The notes under the pieces are model-generated. The model was not told the DNA's origin and made no database searches. It saw nothing but the letters and a program-made list of their open reading frames with translations. The position numbers and the translations under genes are program-made. A stretch of 64,000 nucleotides of DNA from Deltaproteobacteria bacterium (GTDB taxonomy: Bacteria > Desulfobacterota > Binatia > UBA9968 > JAJDTQ01), in contig JAPPNF010000169.1 in the NCBI GenBank assembly GCA_028818755.1, positions 1 through 64,000 of the forward strand, given 5' to 3'. This document shows positions 1 through 9,176 of the stretch, piece after piece (the first letter of the stretch is position 1; every line of letters starts with the position of its first letter).

Positions 1-88
1 CGACGACGAAAAATCCTGCGCATCTTATGGCGCGAATTAACCAGACAGGACACTAGACGCTGGCCGCCGGCTCCATGAATTCCCGCCG

Positions 89-1024
89 CTACGGCTCCGG
101 CAACCGGTGCGCGCCGAGAAAACTCTGGCGCAGGACGTACTCGGCGTGATGCTCGACCGCATGTTGCCGAATGAGCTTCAGGGGAGCGGACAGCCGGACC
201 CGGCCCAGGCGATAGTCGTCCACCATCGCCGCAAGCCGTTGCCGGCTGTCACGGTCCAGGCGTCCCGACAGGAAGCCGGTCAGGTGCTGGAGCGCGTTGG
301 TGTTGGTCTTTCTCGTCGCCGGCTGCTTCAGCGCTTCCATGAACGCGGCGCCGTAACGCATCGTTACGGTCTGCGGCGGGCTCTTTCCGGCCTCGGCCAG
401 GAGCCGCCCCAGAAGCCGCAGGTGCCGCTCGCCGTGGGCCAGCAGGGCCAGCTTGTGGGACGCATGGAAGTCCATGAGCCTTGACAGCGACGGCCCGCCT
501 CGCGTGCAGGCGCGCCATTCCCGGTACGCTTGGACGCGCTCGATGAAGTTCTCGCACAGCGGCGCGTCGTCGAGGCGGTCTTCGGCTTCGACGGGCAGCA
601 ACGGGACGGCATCGGCGAGCGCCCGGGCGAACAGCCCGCTGCCGGGGCTGTGATCCCCGCCGGACTCGGACAGGACCGGGACCCGGTCCGGCCCGCAACT
701 TGGGGAACCCTCCTTCAGAACGAAACCGGATACCTCGAGCCTCTCGATCTCGGCGGCACGCCGGCGTCCGTACCGTCGCATGATCCCGGTCCAGTCCCGG
801 CCGGAGCGCTGTCCCACCATGCGGGGCGCCTTGGGGTCCCCGACGAGGTCCACTGGCTCCCGCGGCACTCCCATCCCCACCTCCATCTCCGGGCACACGG
901 CGACGATATCGAAGAGGCGCGACAGCGTATCGGTGACGGCCCGGTGGCGCTTGTGTCCGCCGTCGTAACGGACCCCATGGCCCAGGAGGCAACTGCTGAC
1001 GCCGATGCGGGGTTTTGCCGGCAT
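89..1024 (-). CDS. DUF523 + DUF1722 (YbgA-like) domain protein
   Basis: Internal start MPAKPRIGVSSCLLGHGVRYDGGHKR; motifs GVSSCLLG, KEGSPSCG typical of DUF523, C-terminal YbgA-like region. The ORF-track N-terminal extension looks spurious. Confidence 0.85.
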   Translation of the reverse strand: MPAKPRIGVSSCLLGHGVRYDGGHKRHRAVTDTLSRLFDIVAVCPEMEVGMGVPREPVDLVGDPKAPRMVGQRSGRDWTGIMRRYGRRRAAEIERLEVSGFVLKEGSPSCGPDRVPVLSESGGDHSPGSGLFARALADAVPLLPVEAEDRLDDAPLCENFIERVQAYREWRACTRGGPSLSRLMDFHASHKLALLAHGERHLRLLGRLLAEAGKSPPQTVTMRYGAAFMEALKQPATRKTNTNALQHLTGFLSGRLDRDSRQRLAAMVDDYRLGRVRLSAPLKLIRQHAVEHHAEYVLRQSFLGAHRLPEP

Positions 1025-1214
1025 GGTGTGTCGAATACCCTGTGACGTTCGCGGGAAAGGCGCCCCACGGTCGTGTATCGTACCACAGTAGCGGGGTCGA
1101 ACGCTTCGCAGCGGGTACGTTAAGCGGTAAGATGAGGGCAAGGGTCCGCCCCCGTGTAGCCGGAACGCGCCGCGCGAGGGCGGGCTCCAGCCTGGGCCGG
1201 CCTGGAGGTGTCCC

Positions 1215-2210
1215 ATGATCAGGAGAGCTCTCCTCGTCATCTTTGTTCTTGCTCTGGCGGTTCCGGCGCATGTCTCCGGCCAGGAGTTCACCGCCGAGAC
1301 CCTCGACGCCGTGGTGAAGATCCGCGCAGAGGTGCCGCCGGAGGCGCGCACGGCCGCTTCCCTTGGTCCGTTGCGGGAAGGCAGCGGCGTCCTCATCGAC
1401 TCCAACGGCCTCGTCCTTACCATCGGCTACCTGGTCCTCGAGGCGTCGCACGTGGACGTCACCGACTCCCGCGGCAAGACCGTGCCGGCCCGTATCCTGG
1501 GTTACGATCATGCCACGGGGTTCGGCCTGCTCCGGGCTCGGTCCCCCTCGGGGGGCCTCCGGCCCCTGCCGCTGGGGTTGTCGGAGAACCTGGGCCGGGG
1601 CGCGGAGGTGTTGATCCTGAGCTACTCCGGCAACGGTCCGTCGGGGCAGGGCGCTTACGTGGTTTCGCGCCGGGAGTTCGCGGGCTACTGGGAGTACCTG
1701 CTGGAGCGCGCCATCTTCACCGCGCCCCATCACGCCAACTTCGGCGGCGCGGCGTTGATCGACAAGGGCGGCAGCCTGCTGGGTATCGGCTCCCTCCAGG
1801 TGCCGGAAGCGATTCCCGGCCAACCGGTGCCGGGCAACATGTTCGTCCCCATCGACCTGCTGAAGCCGATCCTGTCGGACCTCGCGCAGAAGGGCAGTTC
1901 CGGCGCCAGGCGCAGGCCGTGGCTGGGCGTGCAGATGGAGGAGGTGGGTAGACACGTGGTGGTTCGTCGTGTATCCAGGGGAGGGCCGGCGGCGCGCTCG
2001 GGCCTCGAGCCGGGGCAACTCATCGCGGGGGTGGGCGGCGCACCGGTGGCGGGGCTCGCGGACCTTTACCGCAAGGTCTGGGCCCTGGGCACACCGGGAG
2101 TCAGTGTCCCGCTCAACGTCCTCAAGGGGGTCCGTGTCGAAGAGGTGCAGGTCGTGTCGGGCGACCGCTACGACTATCTGCGATTGAAACCCACTGTCAT
2201 GTCCCGCTGA
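1215..2210 (+). CDS. Trypsin-like/HtrA-type fold plus PDZ domain protein; catalytic triad appears lost
   Basis: Signal peptide; GSGVLIDSNGLVLTIGYLVLEA aligns with HtrA GSGVIID..TNNHVV; ANFGGAALID aligns with GNSGGALV; C-terminal PDZ (LGVQMEEV...GLEPGQLI). Confidence 0.75.
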   Translation: MIRRALLVIFVLALAVPAHVSGQEFTAETLDAVVKIRAEVPPEARTAASLGPLREGSGVLIDSNGLVLTIGYLVLEASHVDVTDSRGKTVPARILGYDHATGFGLLRARSPSGGLRPLPLGLSENLGRGAEVLILSYSGNGPSGQGAYVVSRREFAGYWEYLLERAIFTAPHHANFGGAALIDKGGSLLGIGSLQVPEAIPGQPVPGNMFVPIDLLKPILSDLAQKGSSGARRRPWLGVQMEEVGRHVVVRRVSRGGPAARSGLEPGQLIAGVGGAPVAGLADLYRKVWALGTPGVSVPLNVLKGVRVEEVQVVSGDRYDYLRLKPTVMSR

Positions 2211-2281
2211 TCATTGAACCGCGGCGTGGTGTCCGGGGCTCGGCCGAGCACGGAACACTCCGGCCGTGTCGAGGAGAAACC

Positions 2282-3139
2282 GTGACCGTCACCGAACGTC
2301 GCCGGCAGTACCGCGGCCTGCTCCAGGACTCCGGCTGTTGTCACCCGGCTTCCGTTTTCGATCCAGTATCGGCCCGGCTGGCTGAGGCCGCGGGTTTCGA
2401 GATCGCCATGCTGGCGGGCTCCGTCGCCTCGGCCACGGTGCTGGGGGCGCCGGACATCGTCGTGCTGACGCTGACGGAGCTCGCGGAGCAGGCGCGCCGC
2501 ATCGTCCGGGCCGGACGGCTGCCGTTGATGGTGGACGCGGACCACGGCTACGGCAACGCCCTGAGCGTCATGAGGACGGTGGAGGAGCTGGAGGCGGCCG
2601 GGGTGGCGGCCCTGACCATCGAGGACACGCACCTCCCCAGGGGGTTCGGCACGCAGGGGGACGAGTTCATCTCCTTGGAGGAGTTCGCCGGCAAGATGCG
2701 CGCGGCGGCGGCGGCTCGGTCGGACCGGGAGCTGGTGATCCTGGGCCGGACCGGCGTGTTGCCGGCCCAGGGGGAAGAGTCTCTGGCGGAGCGCGTGAAG
2801 GCCTGCGAGGAAGCCGGCGCGGACGGGGTCTTCTTCACCGGGGTCCGCACCCGTGAGCAGGTCGCCGCCATCCATGCCATGACCTCGCTGCCGGTGGTGT
2901 TGGGCACCACGCCGCCGGAACTCCATGACCGCGAGTTTCTCGCCGCCAACGGCGTCCGCATCGCCCTCCAGGGCCACATGCCGTTCCAGGTGGCGGTGCA
3001 GGCCCTGCAGGCGTCCTACGAGCACCTGCGCGCCGGCCGCCCGCCCGCGGGCCTCAAGGAAAGCGCTGCGGCGCCGGATTTGATGAAGCGCGTGCTGGGT
3101 CAGGACCGCTACGACGCCTGGACCGACGAGTTCCTGTAA
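2282..3139 (+). CDS. Isocitrate lyase/PEP mutase superfamily protein (oxaloacetate decarboxylase-like)
   Basis: SVFDPVSARLAEAAGFEIAMLAGS, DADHGYGNALSVMRTVEELEAAGVAALTIEDT. Confidence 0.85.
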   Translation: MTVTERRRQYRGLLQDSGCCHPASVFDPVSARLAEAAGFEIAMLAGSVASATVLGAPDIVVLTLTELAEQARRIVRAGRLPLMVDADHGYGNALSVMRTVEELEAAGVAALTIEDTHLPRGFGTQGDEFISLEEFAGKMRAAAAARSDRELVILGRTGVLPAQGEESLAERVKACEEAGADGVFFTGVRTREQVAAIHAMTSLPVVLGTTPPELHDREFLAANGVRIALQGHMPFQVAVQALQASYEHLRAGRPPAGLKESAAAPDLMKRVLGQDRYDAWTDEFL

Positions 3140-3230
3140 TCCCGCACACCCCAGGGGAGTAGACAAGATTCAAGATTCCACCGCCACCAACGCGCGGCGT
3201 ATCGGCCAGGTCGCCCTCGGTTTCCTCCAC

Positions 3231-4400
3231 ATGGGCTTCAACCGAGGCATCCGGGGCACCTACGCGGTGTTCTACGTCGCCTTCCTCCAGGCCTTCGGGT
3301 GGTCCCGCGGGGTCACCGCCACGGCCCTGTCCATCTCGGTCCTGGCGGAAGGGTTTTCCATGCCGCTGGCGGGTTCCCTGGTGGACCGCTGGGGGTCCCG
3401 CAAGACCCTGGTGTTGGGCGGGTTGCTGCTGGCCGCGGGACTGGCGTTCAGCGGCACGGTCTCGTCGCTTTGGCAGCTTTACCTGTGGGTCGGCGTGGTC
3501 ACGGCGCTGGGGCTCGGCCTCATGGGCATGGTGCCCCATGTCGCCATCATCGCGCGGCAGTTCAGCAAGCGCCGGGGCCTGGCCATGGGGCTCGCCTGGT
3601 CCGGCGGCGGGCTCGGGATCGCCGCTCTGCTGCCCGTGGCGCAACTCCTTGTTGACATCTGGGGTTGGCGGCTGGCCTACGCAGGCATGGGGGCGCTGTG
3701 CCTCGTCCTCGTGGTGTTGCCTTCGGGGGTTCTCATGCCCCGTGACAAGCCCGCGACGAGGAAACGGGCGGAGCGGCGCGTTCCGGTGGAGGGGGAGTGG
3801 ACGGTCTGGGAGGCGTTGGCCAGCACCATGTTCTGGCTGCTCTTCGTGTCGCGGGTGGTGGCCAGCATGGGCAACCAGATCATCACCAACCACCAGGTGG
3901 CCCACGCCGTGGATATCGGTTACACGCCGTTCTTCGCCGCTTCCGTCCTGGGCCTCATGGGGGTGTTCAGCATCTTCGGCCGGGTCCTCTTCGGTTATCT
4001 GACCGACGTGTTGAGCCACCAGATGGTCTACACGCTGGTACAGGCCGTCTCGTCGGTGGGGATCCTGGCTCTGGTGGCAGCCGACAGCACCGCTTACCCG
4101 GTGCTGTTGTATACGTACGCGGCTTGCTATGGGCTCGGCCAGGGGTCCAGGGCGCTGGTGCTTTCGGCCATCTCCGCCGACGTTTTCCTCGGCCGTGACT
4201 TCGGGGCGATCTACGGGTACTTTACCATGAGCATCGGCATCGGCGGTGCCGTGGGAATATGGCTCGGCGGCTTCCTGCACGACGTGTTCGGCAACTATAC
4301 GGTGCCCTTCATGGTCGCTTTCGCCAATTTCATGGTTTCCATACTCATGGTGTGGGGCATTCGTTTCCTGAAAGGCACTAGGGCGCAGGCGTTCAAGTGA
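3231..4400 (+). CDS. MFS transporter
   Basis: About 12 hydrophobic segments; MFS-type loop GSLVDRWGSRKTLVLGGLL; true start may lie slightly upstream. Confidence 0.85.
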   Translation: MGFNRGIRGTYAVFYVAFLQAFGWSRGVTATALSISVLAEGFSMPLAGSLVDRWGSRKTLVLGGLLLAAGLAFSGTVSSLWQLYLWVGVVTALGLGLMGMVPHVAIIARQFSKRRGLAMGLAWSGGGLGIAALLPVAQLLVDIWGWRLAYAGMGALCLVLVVLPSGVLMPRDKPATRKRAERRVPVEGEWTVWEALASTMFWLLFVSRVVASMGNQIITNHQVAHAVDIGYTPFFAASVLGLMGVFSIFGRVLFGYLTDVLSHQMVYTLVQAVSSVGILALVAADSTAYPVLLYTYAACYGLGQGSRALVLSAISADVFLGRDFGAIYGYFTMSIGIGGAVGIWLGGFLHDVFGNYTVPFMVAFANFMVSILMVWGIRFLKGTRAQAFK

Positions 4401-4443
4401 GCCGCGCGCAGTTGGAAGCCCCGTGCTCCGGCGGTGATCGCGC

Positions 4444-4899
4444 ATGTTCTACCGGTTCGAGTTCGAGGCGGAATTTTATCCCACCCTGGAACGGGTACCG
4501 TTCCACGTCAGGATGAAGCTCGACCTGGTGGGGGTCCGGGTGTCGCTGAGCACTTGGCGCGCCTTCAGCCTGGAGGAGCGCCGGGCGCTGTGTCATCTGC
4601 CGGCGGAGACCGACGAGGAGAAGGAGGTGTTCGCCGCGTTCCTGGCCGCGCTGGCGGAGACCCGTGCCGGAGTCGAGGCCGAGCGTTGCCCGGCACTGGA
4701 CCCGGATGCGTGGGCCGCCGCTTCAGTGCCCGATCCGGTGGCCGCGCGAAGCGAAGGGGAGGGCATGCCCGTGACCCCCGCCGAGTGGGGCCGCTGGGCG
4801 GCGCACGAACGCTATGCCCTCTACAAGACCGCCCTGTCAAAGGATCCCGAGCTTTTTCGGCTCGCCCTCCGAGAGCTGCGCGCCAGGCTGTGTTCCTGA
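4444..4899 (+). CDS. Nitrate reductase associated protein family (Nitr_red_assoc)
   Basis: FYPTLERVPFHVRMKLDLVGVRVSLSTWRAFSLEERRALCHLPAETDEEKEVF matches the recalled family pattern. Confidence 0.65.
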   Translation: MFYRFEFEAEFYPTLERVPFHVRMKLDLVGVRVSLSTWRAFSLEERRALCHLPAETDEEKEVFAAFLAALAETRAGVEAERCPALDPDAWAAASVPDPVAARSEGEGMPVTPAEWGRWAAHERYALYKTALSKDPELFRLALRELRARLCS

Positions 4900-5131
4900 T
4901 TCCTGCTTGCCAAGGAAATCCGGGAACTATATTGAGAATTTATTCTCATTTGAATTCGCCCTCCGAGAGCTGCGCGCTACGCTATTGTTCCTATTCGTGC
5001 TTCTAAGGAAGCTCCGGAAACCTCATTGAGAATTCGCTCTCATTTCGTCCCACCGTCCGAGAGCTGTGCGTTAGGCTGTGTCGTGCTTGCCAAGGAAAAC
5101 CGGGAAACCCATTGAGAATCCGCTCTCATTT
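4863..5131. repeat. Three-copy 94-bp tandem repeat (third copy has an 8-bp deletion), each ending in TGAGA-N6-TCTCA
   Basis: TCCGAGAGC at 4868, 4962, 5056 (period 94); TGAGA...TCTCA at 4933, 5027, 5113. First copy overlaps the 3' end of the 4444..4899 CDS. Confidence 0.9.
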
Positions 5132-5181
5132 TTTCGTTGTTTTTCACTTCCTTGCCGTGCTAGCGTCGCGGCGTATTTTGC

Positions 5182-5200
5182 GCACTTTCTCAGAAAGTGC
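5182..5200. promoter_or_regulatory. Perfect 19-bp palindrome, candidate operator upstream of formamidase
   Basis: GCACTTTCT C AGAAAGTGC, 9-bp arms around 1 nt. Confidence 0.5.
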
Positions 5201-5323
5201 CGGATTTGTGCTCTAATTCGAAAGGAGGACAAATAGCCGTTACACAGACTGTTGGATCTGTCACCGGCGAATCTAACGCGTACCGCTGCTTCGATCGAGA
5301 CCGTGCAAGGAGGAGGACGAACG

Positions 5324-6562
5324 ATGGCCAAAACCGTGTTTCGGGCTGAAATGGACAAATGGCCCGAGGATCAAGCGGTCAAGACCCACAATCGCTGGCA
5401 TCCCGACATTCCGATCGTGGAGCAGTTCAAACCCGGCGACGAGTTTCGGGTCGAATGCTACGATTGGACGGGCGGGCAAATTCACAACGACGAGTCGGCC
5501 AACGACATCCGCGATGTCGACCTTTCGAAGGTGCATTACCTGAGCGGTCCGTTCGGTGTCGAAGGGGCCGAGCCCGGCGACCTTCTCGTCGTGGACATCA
5601 ACGACATCGGCTGGCTCGAAGACTCGCAGTGGGGCTTCACCGGCATCTTTGCGCTGGAGAACGGCGGCGGTTTTCTCGACAAGCATTATCCCGAAGCACG
5701 CAAGGCCTGCTGGGACTTTTCCGGCATCTACACCACCACCCGCCACATACCCGGCGTACGCTTCCCTGGGCTCATTCATCCCGGACTCATCGGCACCCTG
5801 CCTTCGGCCGATTTGTTGAAGCGCTGGAATGACCGGGAGTCGGCCCTGTTCAGAACCGATCCGGATCGCGTACCGCCGTTGTGTACGTTGCCGGACGGGC
5901 TCGCCGGCACCACGACGGCACTCATGGGGCAGATGACCGGTGCGGCGGCCCAGGCCGCTGGGCAGGAGGGCGCCCGGACGGTTCCGGGGCGGGAGCACGG
6001 TGGCAACTGCGACATCAAGAACCTGTCGCGTGGCTCGCGCTGCTACTTCCCGGTCTTCATGCCGGGCGGCGGGCTGTCGATGGGTGACATCCACTGGTCG
6101 CAGGGGGACGGCGAGATCACCTTCTGCGGCGCCATCGAAATGGCCGGGTGGATCGACATCGGCGTCGATGTCATCAAGGGCGGCGTCGAGAAGTACGGGA
6201 TCACCAACCCGGTCTTCAAGCCGAGCCCGGTGGAGCCGCACTACTCCGACTACCTGATCTTCGAAGGGGTGTGCGTCGATGAGCATGACGGGTCCCAGAA
6301 GTACCTGGATGCGACGGTTGCGTACCGGCGCGCTTGTCTGAACGCCATCGAATACCTCAAAAAGTTCGGCTATTCGGGCGAGCAGGCCTACATGATACTG
6401 GGCACGGCTCCGGTAGAGGGTCGGATCAGCGGAATCGTCGATATTCCCAACGCCTGTTGCACGCTTGCCGTGCCGACGGAAATCTTCGATTTCGATGTCC
6501 GGCCGAGCGCTTCCGGACCGACGGTCCAGGTCAGTGGTGTGGACGTCACATCCTGCAGTTGA
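5324..6562 (+). CDS. fmdA: Acetamidase/formamidase family protein
   Basis: MAKTVFRAEMDKWPEDQAVKTHNRWHPDIPIVEQFKPGDEFRVECYDWTGGQI is FmdA-like; RBS AGGAGGA upstream of ATG 5324. Confidence 0.9.
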   Translation: MAKTVFRAEMDKWPEDQAVKTHNRWHPDIPIVEQFKPGDEFRVECYDWTGGQIHNDESANDIRDVDLSKVHYLSGPFGVEGAEPGDLLVVDINDIGWLEDSQWGFTGIFALENGGGFLDKHYPEARKACWDFSGIYTTTRHIPGVRFPGLIHPGLIGTLPSADLLKRWNDRESALFRTDPDRVPPLCTLPDGLAGTTTALMGQMTGAAAQAAGQEGARTVPGREHGGNCDIKNLSRGSRCYFPVFMPGGGLSMGDIHWSQGDGEITFCGAIEMAGWIDIGVDVIKGGVEKYGITNPVFKPSPVEPHYSDYLIFEGVCVDEHDGSQKYLDATVAYRRACLNAIEYLKKFGYSGEQAYMILGTAPVEGRISGIVDIPNACCTLAVPTEIFDFDVRPSASGPTVQVSGVDVTSCS

Positions 6563-6717
6563 CGGTTCCCGGCGGAGAGGGGCGACATTTCGCCTCGCCT
6601 CCGCCTCGTCATCCCCTGGGTGACGGACGGCGAGCGCCCGCTTGGCGTTTACAGCGTCGAGCGGGCGTTTCCCGAACCGCCGAACTGAAAACATGTGACA
6701 CTCGGAGGGCTTGAACA

Positions 6718-7233
6718 ATGCTCTTGGGACTTGCACTGTTGTACGTCGGATCCGTTCTTTTCCTGAACGGCATCTGGCTGATGGGCCGCATCGGTGATCG
6801 GGAGATCGCCATCATCAATATCTTTGTCGGCGGTCTCACCGCGCTGGTTTCGGCGTTTCTGGCCTTCGGGCCGAATGCGGATGCGACGTCGATCAAGGCC
6901 GCGGCGCTGACGCTTCTCTTCACCTTCACCTACCTGTGGGTGGCCTACAATAGATTCCACGATGTCGATGGCCGCGGGCTGGGCTGGTACAGCCTCTTCG
7001 TTGCCATCACGGTGGTTCCGGTAGCGTTGGATACCCTGATCAATGCCACCACGCTGTGGGGGTATTGGTTCGGGCTGTGCTGGGCGGCGTGGGCCGTATT
7101 GTGGTTCATGTTCTTCCTGCTGCTCGCGATGCAGAAGCCGATCGCGAAGGTGACCGGCGCGGTGACCTCGATACAGGGCATCCTGACCGGGTGGCTGCCG
7201 GGTTACCTGTTGCTGGAAGGCATTCTGGCGTAA
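6718..7233 (+). CDS. AmiS/UreI family transporter
   Basis: LLGLALLYVGSVLFLNGIWLMGR... with six hydrophobic segments, downstream of formamidase. Confidence 0.9.
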   Translation: MLLGLALLYVGSVLFLNGIWLMGRIGDREIAIINIFVGGLTALVSAFLAFGPNADATSIKAAALTLLFTFTYLWVAYNRFHDVDGRGLGWYSLFVAITVVPVALDTLINATTLWGYWFGLCWAAWAVLWFMFFLLLAMQKPIAKVTGAVTSIQGILTGWLPGYLLLEGILA

Positions 7234-7251
7234 CATTCTGGTACTAACGAC

Positions 7252-7287
7252 GGATGCCGTCCGTCCTCCAACGGGTGGACGGCATCC
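7252..7287 (+). terminator. Hairpin downstream of amiS (terminator-like, no clear U-tract)
   Basis: GGATGCCGTCC N14 GGACGGCATCC, 11-bp perfect stem. Confidence 0.4.
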
Positions 7288-7323
7288 CGCCGCGTTGCGG
7301 TAGCAGCGGAAAAGGACAACGCC

Positions 7324-7605
7324 ATGCCGTTATATGACTATGAGTGCGAGGAGTGCGGCCCATTCACCGAATTCCGCAGCATGAGCCAATCATCGGACCC
7401 GATGCCTTGCCCGGCCTGCGGGAAAGCGGCTCAGCGAACCCTCACGGCACCGTTCATCGCCGACATGAATCCAAACAGCCGGATCGCGCATCAGCGGAAC
7501 GAAAAAAGCGCGCATGAACCCAAGGTAGTGTCCGGAAAGCCTCCTGGCCACGGCCACGGTCACGGCCGTCAGCGCGCGCGCCGCCCTTGGGCGATCGGAC
7601 ACTGA
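7324..7605 (+). CDS. fmdB: FmdB family zinc ribbon protein
   Basis: MPLYDYECEECGPFTEFRSMSQSSDPMPCPACGKAAQRTL. Confidence 0.9.
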   Translation: MPLYDYECEECGPFTEFRSMSQSSDPMPCPACGKAAQRTLTAPFIADMNPNSRIAHQRNEKSAHEPKVVSGKPPGHGHGHGRQRARRPWAIGH

Positions 7606-7732
7606 TTCTCGATCGCGATCTGGCGCAAGGGTCGAGCAATCGCCCCGCGCGGCCGGCGACGCTCGTACGCGGTGACATGCCGTCGCGCCTGCCGGCCTCC
7701 ACGGATGCGCCAACGATCGCGCCAATGCGGAA

Positions 7733-8131
7733 ATGACCTATTTGTGGATCGCGCTTGGGAGCGCCATCGGTGGCGTTGGACGTTACTGGTGCACCGGCCT
7801 GGTTTCAGATCAGTTTGGCGACGCGTTCCCTTGGGGTACGTTCCTCGTCAACGTGGTGGGCTCGTTCATCATCGGCGTGGTTGCACCGTTGAGCGGATCT
7901 GTCGGCCATCCATGGGCGCCCGGACCCGAGGCCCGCGCGTTCATCATGGCCGGTTTCTGCGGCGGCTACACGACCTTCTCGGCGTTCAGCCTGCAGACAC
8001 TCCAACTCCTGCGCGATGGTCAGTTGTTGCACGCGCTCGGCAACGTCGTCCTTTCGGCCGCGGTTTGCCTGATCGCCGTCTGGCTCGGCTACCTTGCCGG
8101 AGCCGGCCTCAACCAGGTTCGGGCAGGCTGA
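7733..8131 (+). CDS. crcB: CrcB/Fluc fluoride channel
   Basis: IALGSAIGGVGRYW, GTFLVNVVGSFIIG, GFCGGYTTFSAFSLQ. Confidence 0.93.
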   Translation: MTYLWIALGSAIGGVGRYWCTGLVSDQFGDAFPWGTFLVNVVGSFIIGVVAPLSGSVGHPWAPGPEARAFIMAGFCGGYTTFSAFSLQTLQLLRDGQLLHALGNVVLSAAVCLIAVWLGYLAGAGLNQVRAG

Positions 8132-8273
8132 GCTTCATTGGCTTCCACCGCCTCCTTCCGGCTCATGTGTCGTCGAAAACTCTTTTTCTTGTGCTTGTGC
8201 AACCGCTGTGGAATCATTCAGGCGAAGGCCGCGGGATACGGAGCCCCGGCCGGGCTTTCGAGAGAGATGACGC

Positions 8274-9176
8274 ATGACCGGTGAATCGGACAAGGTCGGT
8301 TCGGCCGTCGTGCTGGCCGGCGGAAAGAGCAGCCGCATGGGCCGGCCCAAGGCCATGCTTCCGTTCGGCGGCGAGCCTCTGATCGTGCACGTGGTGCGCC
8401 GGCTGGGGCTCCTCTTTCCGGACGTCGTGGTAGTGGCGGCGCCCGGCCAGGAGCTGCCCGAACTGCCGGTTACTCTGGTGCGCGACGACGTGGCGTACCA
8501 GGGTCCGGTGGGCGGCATTGTCTACGGGCTCAGGGCATGCGGCAGCGCCGCCGGGTACGTGACCTCGTGCGACGTGCCTTTTCTCAGCCTTCCCCTGGTC
8601 TCCCACATGGCCTCGCGGCTCCCGGGTCACGACGTCGTAGTGCCGTACTGGGAAGGGCGCCCGCAACCGCTGCACGCGGTGTACCGGCGCTCGGTGCTGC
8701 CTTTGCTGGAGGGGCAACTGGAGCGCGGCGAGCTGCGTCCGGTCTTCCTCTACGACAAGGTTCGCACCCTGAAGGTGGGGGAGGACGAGATCCGCACCGT
8801 CGATCCCGACGGGTCGAGTTTCTTCAACATGAACACCCCGGAAGACTACTCCGCGGCCCTTGCGCGCTGGGAGCGGACGGCCATGGACGCGGTGCCTGAC
8901 CGCTGCGAGGTGGAGCTGCTGGGCGCGGCCCGGCTGCGGGCACGGACAAGCCGTGTCTCGGTCGACTTGCCGCGGCCGGCCACGCTGGCGCAGGTGCTGT
9001 CCGCGCTGGCGCTTGAGCTTCCGGCGTTGGTGGGCCCGGTCATCACCGAGACCAGGGACGGCCTCACCGCCGGCCACGTGTGCAACCTGAACGGCCGGGA
9101 CTTCGTTCGGGACGCCAGCCGGCCGGTGGAGCCCGGGGACCGGCTCCTCATCATGTCCAGTGATGCCGGAGGATGA
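8274..9176 (+). CDS. mobA: MobA-like molybdenum cofactor guanylyltransferase fused to a C-terminal MoaD/ThiS-like domain ending in GG
   Basis: VVLAGGKSSRMGRPKAMLPFGGEPLI (MobA); C-terminal about 85 aa MoaD-like, terminating SSDAGG-stop. Confidence 0.85.
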   Translation: MTGESDKVGSAVVLAGGKSSRMGRPKAMLPFGGEPLIVHVVRRLGLLFPDVVVVAAPGQELPELPVTLVRDDVAYQGPVGGIVYGLRACGSAAGYVTSCDVPFLSLPLVSHMASRLPGHDVVVPYWEGRPQPLHAVYRRSVLPLLEGQLERGELRPVFLYDKVRTLKVGEDEIRTVDPDGSSFFNMNTPEDYSAALARWERTAMDAVPDRCEVELLGAARLRARTSRVSVDLPRPATLAQVLSALALELPALVGPVITETRDGLTAGHVCNLNGRDFVRDASRPVEPGDRLLIMSSDAGG

